DNA of 64,000 bases from Heloderma charlesbogerti. Lineage: Eukaryota > Chordata > Lepidosauria > Squamata > Helodermatidae. A program made the position numbers and the translations under genes. The stretch covers positions 1,385,501 to 1,449,500 of the forward strand of contig JANEZZ010001623.1 of the NCBI GenBank assembly GCA_026122225.1. The letters are read 5' to 3'. The notes below the pieces were generated by a model. It was not told where the DNA came from. It worked only from the letters and a program-made list of their open reading frames with translations, and did no database searches. The stretch's first letter is position 1, and each line of letters opens with the position of its first letter. Positions 34,156 through 45,612 of the stretch are shown in pieces.

Positions 34156-34779
34156 TATCTTCCACCAATGCAAGAATCTCTTTAATTATTAACTATAGGT
34201 TAAATATTATGCTATATTTCCAACTGGCCACAAGAGAACCATTTTCTTCTAGCTCTTAACTGTTTTTCTAAGCAATTCTCATGACCATGAGCCACATCAA
34301 AAAAGATCCCTCTTGGCAGAGAATTAGTACAGAATTAGCTAGAAGATATAGAACAGCAGAAGTCTGACCGAGGTTGCAGGGAACCAAGGACAACAATAAT
34401 GAGGAAGAGGAACAGGGAAAAGCCCAAATACCTTCCCACAAGCCACCTGAAGAACTTGTCCTGCAAGCCTTGAATGTTTGTTGTTTCCATCAAGTCCACC
34501 CTTGGCACACATAAAACAAGCTTTGGCCGGGCCTGCCACTAACAATGAGGGGAACGGAACATTATGGAGTGGAGAGAATGCGTCTGTCTGTATACCAAAG
34601 CTCCATGGAGTTGTATGTGTTCATAGACAACTACCAAATGCAACACAAGTGCATGTGTGCTATGTGCCTATGTGCTATGTGCCTCCCAACTGGAGCTGGT
34701 CAAATAACAACCTCTTTAGAACCGATACATGGGGCCGCAACATTTCAACAATTAATCCTTTAAAAAAGTTTTAATTGAT
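34156..34779. other. No gene recognised
   Basis: No family or coding motif was recognised. Confidence 0.4.
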
Positions 34780-34935
34780 GGGCAGAACAATCCTATCTAG
34801 CCAGGGTGGGGTGGGGAGTCTGACGTCAGGGGCTCCAAAAAGTCCAAAACATTGCTGAGAAGGAGAAAAAGCAGGGAGTGACCAAGTTTATTGAATGGGT
34901 CTTGCTCCCATGTAAGTGTGCATAGGATTGCAGCC
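34780..34935. mobile_element. Harbinger-like MITE, long form
   Basis: The ends 'tgggcagaacaatcctatc' and 'cataggattgcagcc' are inverted. TAA follows the right end and TGA precedes the left. Confidence 0.55.
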
Positions 34936-34988
34936 TAAAAGCCAAAGACTAAGCTCTCTGAACATGGAAGGACTGGCTAGATAGATGA

Positions 34989-35437
34989 TAGGTAGGTAGG
35001 TAGGTAGGTAGGTAAAAAAAAGGTAAAGGTGTCCCCAACCAGTCGTGTCCGACTCAAGGGTGTGGTGCTCATCTTCATTTCTAAGCCGAAGAGCCAGCGC
35101 TGTCCGAAGACGCTTCTGTGGTCATGTGGCCAGCATGACTGAACACCGAGGTGCACGGAACGCTGTCACCATTCCCGCCAAAGCAGTACCTATTTATCTA
35201 CTTGCAATTTCTTGCTTTCGAACTGCTAGGTTGGTAGAAGCTGGGACTGAAGACGGGAGCTCACTCCATCACGCAGCACTCGGGTCTTGAACTGCTGTCC
35301 TTCTGGTCTGCAGTTCAGCGTCTTAACCACTAAGCCACCATGGCCTCAGGTAGGTAGGTAGGTAGGTAGGTAGGTAGGTAGGTAGATAGATGATAGATGG
35401 ATGGATGGATGGATGGATAGATAGATAGATAGATAGA
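34989..35437. repeat. (GGTA/GATA/GATG)n tetranucleotide array split by a SINE
   Basis: GGTA units fill about 34989-35014. AGGT, GATG and GATA units fill 35348-35437. The SINE at 35015-35347 separates the two blocks. Confidence 0.9.
35015..35347 (-). mobile_element. Sauria-type SINE in a microsatellite
   Basis: The minus-strand head has an A-box (TGGCTTAGTGGTTAAGAC) and B-box (GCAGTTCAAGACC). The tail carries GAGTCGGACACGAC, 14 bases identical to the BovB tail (35042-35055 against 21567-21580). The target duplication is hidden in the tetranucleotide array. Confidence 0.85.
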
Positions 35438-35502
35438 TATGGAACCTTCACAGCAGTTAACAGCTTACCTAGGAGTAGTGGCACAGCTTCACTAGGTATA
35501 GG

Positions 35503-35925
35503 ATGGCCAGATGCAAAAGAGGACAGGGTGCATCCACCTTTCATAGTTGTGCACAAGGGTGAATTTCAGCCGGTTTGGCTTGCATGATGAGTCGCCACAC
35601 CTGCAACAATTCTCTCTTCTACACAACCCTGAAAGGTGCAGGAGCCCCATCCTCTTCTGCATCTGGCTATGCTAGCTGAGTAGGGCTAAGCTGGCGCTGT
35701 TTCAGGAGGACAGTTTCAAGGCCTCCTCAGCATGAAGGGCTGTCTGGTTCAAGTCCAGCTTAAAGATCAAGAACCATAAGAAGGAACAGCAGGAATCTCC
35801 AAGTTGCCCATCAACCATTAGCCACTAGGCAGCAGACACACAGGTCACCTGCTCCCCCCCACTATGGTGAGATGTATTGGTTTCTATTTAAATTTTTTGG
35901 GGGTGATGCATAAGTAGCCAATCTA
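35503..35925. mobile_element. TA-flanked MITE (family D), diverged
   Basis: It contains family words 'caagtccagcttaaagatca' and 'caagttgcccatcaaccatt' in inverse order to 13712, and starts near 'ataggatggccagatg'. The right terminus is decayed. Confidence 0.55.
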
Positions 35926-36067
35926 GTTAGCGCCGGTGGGTTTTATCTGACTTCAGTTTCTGGGGTGTGGTGTTCATCATAGTTGAAGAGGCATAATGTG
36001 TGATTCCACTTCATGGATCACTGCCTTGTTCCGGCAAAGGGGCTTGCATAACTCAGAATTATAAGCT

Positions 36068-36969
36068 ATGCCGTGCAGGGCCACCCAAGATGGACAGGTC
36101 ATGGCAGAGAGTTCTGACAAAATGTGGTCCACTGGAGAAGGAAATGGCAACCCACTCCAGTATTCTTGCCAAGAAAACCCCATAGAATGTATCACAAGGC
36201 TAAAAGATATGACGCCAGAAGATGAGCCCCTCAGGTCAGAAGGTGTCCAATATACTACTGGGGAAGAGCAGAGGGAATTTCCAAGTAGCCCAGAAAGAGT
36301 GAAGCGGCTGGGCCAAAGCCGAAGGGACACCCAGCTGTGGATGAGTCTGGTAGTGAAAAGAAAATCCGATGCTGTAAAGAACAATATTGTTTAGGAACCT
36401 GGAATGTAAGATCAATGAATCAAGGTAAGATGGAGGTGGTCAAACATGAGATGGCAAGACTGAACATCGACATCTTGGGAATCAGCGAACTAAAATGGAC
36501 AAGCATGGGCAAATTTAATTCAGGTGACCATCATATCTACTACTGTGGGCAAGAATCCCTGAGAAGAAATGGAGTAGCACTCATAGTCAACAAAAGGGTG
36601 GGAAAAGCAGAGCTGGGGTACAATCTCAAAAACGATAGAATGATCTCAGTACGAATCCAAGGCACGCCATTCAACATCACAGTAATTCAAGTCTATGCCC
36701 CAACCACTGAGGCCAAAGAAGCTGAGGGTGATTGGTTCTATGAAGACCTACAACACCTTCTAGAACTAACACCAAAAAAAGATGTCCTTTTCATCATAGG
36801 GGATTGGAATGCCAAAGTAGGAAGTCAAGAAATCACCAGGATAACAGGCAAGCATGGCCTTGGTGTACAAAATGAAGCAGGACAAAGGCTAATAGAGTTT
36901 TGCCAAGAGAACACGCTGATTATAGCAAACATTCGTTTCCAACAGCACAAGAGGCAACTCTACACATAG
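36068..36969 (+). pseudogene. BovB ORF, endonuclease half, broken
   Basis: The frame 36068-36394 holds the N-terminus and 36337-36969 the endonuclease core (NVRS, SELKW, GDWN). A one-base loss near 36290 shifts the frame between them. A tryptophan codon is replaced by TAG at 36967-36969. The SDH motif lies after this stop. Confidence 0.85.
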
Positions 36970-37185
36970 ACATCACCAGATGGTCAATATCGAAATCAGA
37001 TTGATTATGAACTTTGCAGCCAAAGATGGAGAAGCTGTATACAGTCAGTAAAAATAACACCTGGAGCTGACTGTGGCTCAGATCATGAGCTTCTTATTGC
37101 AAAATTTCGGCTTAAATTCAAGAACGTAGGGAAAACCACTAAACCGTTCAGGTATGACCTAAATCATATCCCTGATGAATATACA

Positions 37186-39038
37186 GTGGAGGTGAGGAAT
37201 AGATTTAAGGGATTAGACCTGATAGACAGAATGCCTGAGGAACTATGGACGGAGGTCCGTAACATTGTTCAGGAGGCAGCAACGAAATCCATCGCAAAGA
37301 AAAAGAAATGCAAGAAAGCAAAGTGGCTGTCTGATGAGGCTTTACAAGTAACTGAGGAAAGAAGGGAAGCAAAAAGCAAGGGAGAAAGGGGAAGATATAT
37401 CCAAATGAATGCAGAGTTCCAGAGAATAGCAAGGACAGACAAGAAGGCCTTCTTAAATGAACAATGCAAAGAAATCGAGGAAAACAATAGAATGGAAAGA
37501 CTAGAGATCTTTTCAAGAAAATCGGAGATCTCAAGGGAACGTTTTGTGCAAAGACGGGCATGATAAAGGACAAAGAAGGCAGGGACCTAACAGAAGCAGA
37601 TGAGATTAAGAAGAGGTGGCAAGAATACACAGAAGAACTATACAGGAAAGATCTGAATGTCCCTGATAGCCATGATAGTGCGGTCACTGAACTTGAGCCG
37701 GACATCCTCGAGAGTGAAGTCAAGTGGGCCTTAGGAAGCATTACTAACAACAAAGCTAGTGGAGATGACAGTATTCCAGCTGAGCTATTTAAAATCCTAA
37801 AAGATGATGCTGTTAAAGTGCTGCACTCAATATGCCAACAAATTTAGAACACTCAACAGTGGCCACAAGACTGGAAAAGGTCAGTTTACATTCCAATTCC
37901 AAAGAAGGGCAATGCGAAAGAGTGTTCACACTACTGTTGAATTGCACTCATTTCACATGCCAGCAAAGTTATGTTCAAAATCGTACAAGCTAGGCTTCAG
38001 CAGTATGTGAACCGAGAACTACCGGAAGTACAAGCTGGGTTTCAAAGAGGCAGAGGAACTAGAGATCAAATCGCCAAATCGCCAAAACGTCTATTTCTGT
38101 TTCATTGACTACACTAAAGCCTTTGATTGTGTGGATCACAACAAACTGTGTCAAATTCTTAAAGAGATGGGAGTACCAGACCACCTTACCTGTCTCCTGA
38201 GAAACCTGTATGAGGGTCAAGGAGCAACAGTAAGAACCAGACATGGAACAACCGATTGGTTCAAAATTGCGAAAGGTGTATGTCAAAGCTGCATATTGTT
38301 GCCCTGCTTATTTAACTTATATGCAGAGTACATCATGAGAAATGCCAGGTTGGATGAATCACAGGTCGGAATTAAGATTTCCGGGAGAATGATCAACAAC
38401 CTCAGATACGCAGACGATAGCACCCTAATGGCAGAAAGCGAAGAGGATCTCAAGAGCCTCTTGTTGAGGGTGAAAGTGGAGAGTGCAAAACCTGGTTGAA
38501 ACTCAACATTAAAAAAACTAAGATCATGGCATCTGGCCCCATCACTTTCTGGCATATAGAAGGGGAAGAAATGGAAGCAGTAACAGATTTTATTTTCTTG
38601 GGCTCCAAGATCACTGCAGACAGTGACTGTAGCCATGAAATTAAAAGATGCTTGCTCCTTGGGAGGAAGGTTATGGCAAAGCTAGACAGCATAGTAAGAA
38701 GCAGAGACATCACCTTGCTGACAAAGGTCCATATAATCAAAGCTATGGTTTTCCCAGTAGTAATGTATGGCTGTGAGAGCTGGACTATAAGGAAGGCTGA
38801 GCACCGAAGAATTGATGCTTTCGAACTGTGGTGCTGGAGAAGACTCTTACGAGTCCCCTGGACCGCAAGAAGGTCAAATCAGTCAATCCTAAAGGAAATC
38901 AACCCTGACTGCTCATTGGAAGGACAGATGCTGAAGCTCAAATATTTTGGCCACCTAATGCGAAGAGAAAACTCTCTGGAAAAGACCCGATGCTGGGAAA
39001 GATTGAAGGCAAAAGGAGAAGGGGATGGCAGAGGATGA
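37186..39038 (+). pseudogene. BovB linker and reverse transcriptase, broken
   Basis: The frames 37186-37563, 37560-37847, 38131-38499 and 38496-39038 carry the linker, reverse-transcriptase palm and C-terminal region. The catalytic YADD is encoded at 38407-38418, and an LKYFGHLMRR segment lies near the end. Frameshifts and a deletion around 38075-38095 show decay. Confidence 0.85.
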
Positions 39039-39331
39039 GATGGCTAGATAGCATCAGCGATGCAATGAATATGAACTTGAGCATGCTCCGGGAAAGAGCG
39101 GAGGACAGGAAGGCCTGGCGTGCTATGGTCCATGGGGTCACAAAGACTCGGACATGACTTAACGACTGAATAACAATAACAATGTGTGATTAATATCACA
39201 CCTTTTTAGGAATTGCCACCTACAGTGAACCTGTCTGTAGGTAGCAAACAGTGACCCTACAGTGAGAGAGTGTGAGGCAGCTGCCTCAGGTGATAGATTC
39301 TGGGTGCTGCCATTAAACACTGGCAAGTTGT

Positions 39332-39915
39332 ATTTATTTATTTAATTTATTTATTAATCGCCCATCTGACTGGTCACCCAGCCACTCTGGGCGATGTACA
39401 ACCCACCATAAAACAATTTAAAACAATAAAATTTTACCATAAAATTGTTTTTTTAAAATACCCTAACCCACCCCAAATGCCTGCCTGAACAACCACGTTT
39501 TTAATGCACGACGGAAGCTCATTAAAGAGGGGGCATGACGGAGTTCCCTAGGGAGGGAGTTCCACAGAGTGGGGGCCACCACAGAGAAGGCCCTCTCCCT
39601 CGTCCCCACCAGTCTAGCTGTCCTGGCTGATGGGACAGAGAGAAGGCCATCCGAGGCTGATCTTGTTAAGCGGCCTGTCTGGTGTTGCTGGAGGCGCTCC
39701 TTAAGATAGGCTGGGCCGGAACCCTATAGGGTTTTAAAGGTCAAAACCAACACCTTGAATTTGGCCCGGAAAACAACTGGAAACCAGTGCAACTTCTTCA
39801 GCACTGGAGTGATGTGATCTCGCCGGCGGCTGTCTTTAATCAGGCGAGCCGCCGCGTTCTGTACCAGCTGCAGTTTCCGAACCGTCTTCAAGGGTAACCC
39901 CACGTAGAAGTTGTA
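39332..39915 (-). mobile_element. L2 LINE 3' end
   Basis: On the minus strand it contains 'ctggtacagaacgcggcggc' (VQNAAA) and 'ctgaagaagttgcactgg' (LHW). It continues to 'gagggccttctctgtggtgg' and an A/T-rich 3' UTR with TTTA repeats. Confidence 0.85.
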
Positions 39916-40008
39916 AATTCTTTAATTTATTATAGGTTTTGGATTGTTGTTGTTTTTAAATACAAAGGGACTGATGCCACCAGTTGGACCTTGCACCTCA
40001 GACACCAA

Positions 40009-41045
40009 CTTTTTTTTTAAAGTAATTTTTATTGTAAAATTTCAACAAAACAAAACAAAAAAGAGGAAAGTAAAAAAAATGGAGCTACATAAATTTGAAT
40101 ACATCAGTTTCAATGCATGCATATGAAATGTCTGTGCGTGCGTGCGTGCGTGTGCATGTGTACACACACACACACACACACACATACACATATATATGAA
40201 AATTCAGGTTTCTAAGAACTCTGCTACATAAACTTCACCAAAAGCAGACCAAATATCCAAATAACTATCCATTCACAGGTGGCATCTATACATCAGCCAT
40301 TCAAATGTTGAAAATGTTGTTAGGTCTCGAATACATTGCATTATAGGAGGTGAGTGTTTATCCTTTCAGTGTTGTAATATCAGTCTTTTAGCTGTCAAAA
40401 GGTCATGGAGAATCCACTTGCAGTGGCACTGCATTAACTTACAGGAAGCAGGTAGATAACCTAAGAGGGCACATACATCAGTAAATACTAAACAGTGCTC
40501 CAATACAAAGTTAATCCTTATAACCTCCTCCCCAAAGGAGGCAACTATTGGGCATTGCCAAAGCAAAGGATTAAAAGAAGTATTAGCTGTGTTACACCTC
40601 CAGCAATTAGCCATCTTAGACAAACCCTTATTAAAGAGATGTCATGGTGTCCAACAGACACAGAACAAGAGTTTTTGCTGAATAAGGCCTAACCTGAGAT
40701 CCATAGGCATTTCAGATACAGATGCTAAAGCAGCAATCCGTTGATTAAGCAAACTTGGACAATCCAGTTCTCTCTTCCATTCCTGTTTAAGATCCTGTGT
40801 ATCATATTTATTCACCGATAATAAGTATTTATAATCATGGATCGTGGGTCAGTATGACTGATAGTCCTCAGTAAGTACTTCCAATAGTGAAGGATAATGT
40901 AAAGCTGTAAAAGTGGCAGGGCCAAACCTAGATTCTAACAAATGTTGCAATTTATTTGGCTAGCCCTGAACAGACCAAGCAAAAACGGGAATCAAAAGAA
41001 GCTGGAGAAGCAGCACCCATACATGGGATGTCCAGGAATAGTTCT
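40009..41045 (-). mobile_element. L1-type LINE 3' end
   Basis: The frame 40366-40623 shows the ORF2 C-terminus (NCWRC, then LLWQCPIVASF). The minus-strand 3' end is A-rich (40009-40080), as expected for L1. It is 5' truncated and lacks the polymerase core. Confidence 0.7.
40133..40195. repeat. (GTGC)n-(AC)n compound microsatellite
   Basis: GTGC units, GTGTGCATGTG, an AC run and a short TATA stretch follow one another within the L1 3' UTR. Confidence 0.9.
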
Positions 41046-41124
41046 GGTTTGGCAGCCAAAATAACCAACCATTGAAGGAACAGGAAATGCTGTGGAGGTT
41101 CTACTGCAGCCTTCCTCATCATTG

Positions 41125-41440
41125 GGTGGCCACTTGTGAATTGCCAAAAAAGAAGACAAAATAGGATGTTGATCTGCCTAAAATTTGGATATGCTAATTT
41201 ATATGTATGGACTCAAATTTAGAAATAATTATTATAGTTTAAATGGAAATACAGGACATGTCACCACAGTGTGGAAGACTGATGTCCAGGTGCTGTTGAT
41301 GGGCAACTTCAAGGGCAGCTCTTCTTACTGATGGTTCTTTATCTTCTAAAGCAGACTTGAACTGGACAGCCCTTCAAACAGAGAACACCTACAAAATAGA
41401 GGACTGTCCTCTGCAAAAGAAGACACATGGCCTCCTGCCC
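41125..41440. mobile_element. TA-flanked MITE (family D)
   Basis: It starts 'gggtggccacttgtgaattg' and ends 'acacatggcctcctgcccta', colinear with 13712-14007. The right terminus is diverged. Confidence 0.65.
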
Positions 41441-41444
41441 TAAC

Positions 41445-41565
41445 ATGGCATTCCTAGATATAGTGGATTGCAAGTCCCATCATTTCCAGCCAGCATGGCC
41501 ATTGGCCAAAGATGGGAGTTGCAGTCCAACACCTGGAGAGCACAAGGTTTGAGAAGGCTGTTCCA
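41445..41565. mobile_element. hAT-type palindromic MITE
   Basis: 'gattgcaagtcccatcattt' and 'gatgggagttgcagtccaac' form the inverted core of the 8456/53501 family. Confidence 0.6.
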
Positions 41566-41572
41566 CGACTTC

Positions 41573-41885
41573 TAGGGATGTGCTGATGTTGTTAAATCCA
41601 TTCTGTCTGTGTTTCGCAGATTGTCAGGTGTCTTTCATTCCATCAACCACTCATTGACAGAATCAGATAACTTTTAGTGATGTATGAGAATTTCGTTCCA
41701 CTTGCGCTAATGCACATTAGCAGAAGTGTGCGTTAGTGCAAATTACCCCACCCCCAAGTAAAACAGTTCCGCAAGTCCACAGAATCTGCATGACTCAGAA
41801 AAACCTGGTCCACTGTGTTATGTGTTGGATTAATAGAAATAAAAAAACTTATTTGAATCAGTTGCAGATTTCTCTGACATCCCTA
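41573..41885. mobile_element. TAGGGATG-ended hAT-like MITE
   Basis: The ends TAGGGATG and CATCCCTA are flanked by ACGACTTC and ACTGCTTC, 6 of 8 matching. The interior matches 15872-16086, with an extra segment at about 41745-41850. Confidence 0.7.
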
Positions 41886-42261
41886 ACTGCTTCTCAGATC
41901 TTCTCTGCTGGCTTGGTTCTGGGCCTGGTTCTTGTCTTTCTGTGGTATCTATTGCCTGAAAATGTGACCACAAGATGGGCATCTCTTTTTTTCTGGCTCA
42001 ATGTCTAAACCACTGTCTCCCACACCTAGGGTATCTGTGGTGGGGACACAGGTTTTCTGGATTCAAACTGGAGGCTTCCTTCAGTGTTATACTCCAAAGC
42101 AGACATCTATATTTTCAGTGGTCAGAGCATGTAACACCAGTTGGGGACCAGCTGTGCTAGTTGCCAGTGCATTTCTGGGCCCAGCTTTAAGAGGCAGTAA
42201 TCACTTTTATCTTCTAAACAGCTTGGGACCAGGTTATTTGAAGAGCTGCCTGCACCTATAA

Positions 42262-43025
42262 GCAGGGCCGGCCCTACAATGATATGGCCTGATACAAGTT
42301 CATCAGACGACGCAGAATGGGAAGAGCGCCGAATTGTGCTGCTCTCCCTACCCAAAGGGGCTGCTGCTTGCCCTGCCATTCTCTTTCTCCCTCCCTCCCC
42401 CGCACCGCGCCGTGCAGCCATCACTGCTGCTGCCTGCCTGCCCACCTTCCTGCTCCCCGGCTGGCCTCCTGGCCGGCCACTTCCACCTTCTCCAATGTCA
42501 GGGTGGACACTGAGCCCATAGAATCCCAGAGTAGTTCTGATTTAGAGGAAGAGCAGTCGCTCCTGGGAGAGGAGCGCGCCCCTTTTTCCCAGGGCCCGCA
42601 GCTGACAGAGATTCCTCCCACCAACATTCCTAGATTAGAAAGCAGTCCAGGGAGTGACCCAGCACCGATAGCAGACTGGTTGGATGCGTGGCGCAGACGC
42701 AGAGAGCGGCGCCAAATGGAGAGTGCGGAAAGGAGGTGTAGCGCCCGGTTGGTGCTCAAAGAACGGTTGCGCCCAGAGGATCCAAGGGAAAAGGGGAGGG
42801 ATTCTCCCTAGTCCTTATATTCAGGGGTCTGCCAGTAATTGCCTTTCAAACGGGGACCAATTGTTCCAACTTAGGGCATAGGGATGCTGCTGCTCAGATC
42901 TAGTTGCTACCTGTAGAGTTGTTAAGTTGTAAAAGAAGAATAAAGCTTTGAAAAGAATCCCTTTGTCTGCGTCTGGACTTGGCTACTGGATTAGACTGAG
43001 AGAGCCCTCCAAGGAGCCCTTGACA
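42262..43025 (+). mobile_element. Possible LTR-retroelement 3' end
   Basis: After a hAT-like start ('cagggccggccct') the plus frame 42317-42811 ends in an acidic then very arginine-rich tail (about residues 68-164, with WLDAWRRRRERR). Downstream are the polyadenylation signal AATAAAG (about 42939) and a promoter-less, U5-like stretch ending near 'gcccttgaca'. This resembles the 3' region of an LTR element, but I see no second LTR, primer site or enzyme motif. Confidence 0.3.
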
Positions 43026-43032
43026 CCCAAGC

Positions 43033-43262
43033 CATTGGGGGGCTCCTGGCAGAGTTGACCGAAATATCATGAGAAATCTCACAGTATTTCAGCCAACTCT
43101 GCCAGGAGGCCCCTGTGGCAGGCAAGCGGGTATGGAAGGGAGGAGGAGAAGGTGCAGGGGCCTCCTGGCAGAGTCGACCAAAATTTCATGAGGGGTGCTG
43201 GCAGCTCCTGTGGCCAGGGCTTCTCACAAGATTTTGGCCGACTCTGCCAGGAGGCCCCCACG
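43033..43262. repeat. Two consecutive long hairpins, shared arms
   Basis: 'ctcctggcagagttgac' (about 43045) pairs with 'actctgccaggaggc' (about 43096). The same arms recur as 'cctcctggcagagtcgac' (about 43162) and 'gactctgccaggaggc' (about 43240). The unit is therefore an inverted repeat present twice in tandem. Confidence 0.8.
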
Positions 43263-44769
43263 GCCGGCAAGCAGAGAGGGAGAGAGGGAGAGGAGGAGGA
43301 GGAGCCGCCTCCACCTTCCAGAAGTGGGGTGGTGGCGCCAGCACCAGGGGCAGCGCTGCCACCATGCTTGAGGTGGCAGGATGCCTTGGGCCAGGCCTGC
43401 CTAGATGAATCTGCCCAGCCATGGAGGCTCTGCTAGGCTGGTGGGCACAAGAGGAAGGGCCTGTTATGCATTGCTCCATCCTGAAGAAATGCCCTACCTT
43501 GGGAGGTACGGGTGGCTTCCTCCTTGATTATTTCAAAATGGCCCTTAAATACCTGGATATTCCAGTCTGCTTTTAAATGAATGGATGCTGATCTTTCTTT
43601 TATAAACTGGAGTTTTTACTCCTGCTGTTATTGGTCACACATCAACTACCATAATATAGCTCTTGCATTACTTGAATTCTTGAACCACACATTTCTTTTG
43701 AAACCACACATCTTTTTCCTGGAACTGCACACTTACTGTCTGGTACCCCTACTGTTGCTGCTGCCCATTCACTTACAAACAGCTGAGATGAACAGCTTTT
43801 TTCTTTGTCTTTTTTTAAAAAGAGAGAGCTATATGTGCAAGCCCTGGCTGTTGCACATGCTATGTTTGACTGGAGCCTGCACGTGCACGTGCCCATGTTT
43901 ATTTCACGCTGACCTGGTGTGCACGTAACAAGAAGCCACCGTAGGGGAATTTCCCCATGGGGCTTCTCATTGCGGCATCCGTTTTCAATATTCAAGCCAC
44001 CACAAGGGTGCCCTGTAGCTTGTCCTTATATGCGAACCCAGCGAGGATGGGTTGATGGGGTGGTTGAGAAACTACCTGCAACCCTAAAACAGCCCATGGG
44101 TTCTGGGTGGCTTGCAAGCACCCCAGGAATCCACCACTGCTGAGGTTGCACATAATAACAAGCTACAGCGTGCCCCTGATGCGGATCAAATATTCAAAAT
44201 GGCTGCCACCACTGTAGCAACACCCCCACCCCCCAGTAAATTCTCCCGCAGTGGCTTCTCATTAGGTGCAAACCTGCCCTGTGTGTACTTGCAAGATTAT
44301 ACTGCCACCAGGCAGAGCTTCCATTGTGGTGAAACACTTGTGTGTGCTTGTATCTGTTACATGGGTGGTACCATCGATTTCCTGCATTAGAAACTAGTCC
44401 AAGTGTGACGTGATGCTGAGTTGGCTCAGGACCATGATCATGGCAGATAACACTGGGAGGACGCATCTCTTGCCTTCTGGAAAGAACATCATGGCAAGGG
44501 AAAGACCAGCCTGGCCCTGTGCATCAGCCAGAGAAGGAACAGATGCAGTGAGTTTTGAATCCCAGCCCTGTTAGAAAGAATACTCTGCTCCAGTTGCCAG
44601 TTGCTTTGGGAGTCACTGCAGAGGTGAAGAGGATCGTGCTCTGGTCCCATCCATTCATCAGGGGACGAAGCGCTGCTGGGTTTGTGTGTATCCATGAATT
44701 CTGGATTTTTGTATTATGTGTTTCCTGTAAGCTGCCTTGAGAATCTTTGGACTGGAAGTTGGGGTATAG
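43263..44769. other. No gene recognised
   Basis: A purine-rich stretch lies at 43270-43305. Around 44695-44760 there is a short L2-like 3' UTR ('gtaagctgccttgagaatct'). No coding motif is seen. Confidence 0.4.
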
Positions 44770-45532
44770 CAGGCGTTCAGAACCTCTTTCAGCCCAAGAG
44801 TCAAATTCCAAGGGCAAGGTCCAAACATATTTTAAAATACCAGTATATTTTACCTTAAAGCAATTTCTGCCTGTAACTAGGCCTTAGGAGAGGTTTTTCA
44901 GCCTCTTAGAATGAGGGAAAACTGCGCAAAAGCCAGGGAACCACCAAACCATCAGTGGTTGAGGGCCATGGGGAAGGAGGTGGGGCCTTCTGGGGAATCC
45001 TGAAGGGCCAGATTGGGAGTCCAGCAGACTGGATTTGGCTGAGGGTCTGCACCCCTGTGTTAGGGATGTCTTTCCTTTGAAAATCTGTCCCTTTGGGGGC
45101 CCATTGGATCCCCACTGCCTGCCTGGCTTGGCTTGCATTTGTGAGCCGAGCTCAAAATCCAGGAATTTTTGTGTGTGTTTCCCCTTTTCTTGTCAATAGA
45201 AAGCTGTGCAAATTTCAGGTGCAATTTGCATAATCTGTGCAAATTACGGCCATAATTTGCTTTATTTGTGCAAATTATCATCAGAATTTGTGCAGATTAA
45301 GCAAATCACTGCTGGAATTTGTGCAAATTAGGCAAATTGTGCCTGCAATTTGCACAACTTTCTGTTGATGGTGGGGGTGGGGGACTCCATGAGCTGGATG
45401 CAGAGTTGGGCCAATTCGTGGGTAAGCCAGTTCACAGGTAAGTCTGGTGGCTGAGCTGCTGAAAGCTTAGCAAACTCCCCCCCCCCCCGGATGGATTCCT
45501 CTGACATCCTAGTTATAGGTCCTGCACCCCTG
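44770..45532. mobile_element. hAT-type MITE (family C), split by another element
   Basis: It begins 'caggcgttcagaacctcttt' and its terminal word 'ctgcacccctg' occurs at both 45047-45057 and 45522-45532. The outer one is followed by GGTTATAG (45533-45540), matching GGGTATAG at 44762-44769 in 7 of 8 positions. Related copies are at 52324-52667 and 55949-56283. Confidence 0.7.
45061..45511. mobile_element. TAGGGATGTC-ended MITE, nested
   Basis: The ends are TAGGGATGTC and GACATCCTA. The interior holds a loose array of 'gtgcaaatt' words in both orientations (about 45205-45360). Confidence 0.65.
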
Positions 45533-45549
45533 GGTTATAGGATCTTCAA

Positions 45550-45612
45550 AATAGGTAGGTAGGTAGGTAGATAGATGATAGGTAGATAGATAGATAGATA
45601 GATAGATAGAAT
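45550..45612. repeat. (GGTA)n-(GATA)n microsatellite
   Basis: GGTA units pass into GATA units, the same pair of motifs as at 34989-35437. Confidence 0.95.

Larger units (their letters stand above)
36006..39180 (+). mobile_element. Full-length RTE/BovB LINE
   Basis: The element is 3,175 bp, flanked by identical AATGTGTGATT at 35995-36005 and 39181-39191. It starts 'cttcatggatcactgcc' and ends 'taacgactgaataacaataac'. It is the same family as 21547-24747 but was an independent insertion, with different flanks. Confidence 0.93.

Noticed and set aside
45200..45360. CRISPR-like array of 'gtgcaaatt' words
   Set aside because: The repeats are short, in both orientations and irregularly spaced inside a MITE. 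CRISPR does not occur in vertebrate genomes.
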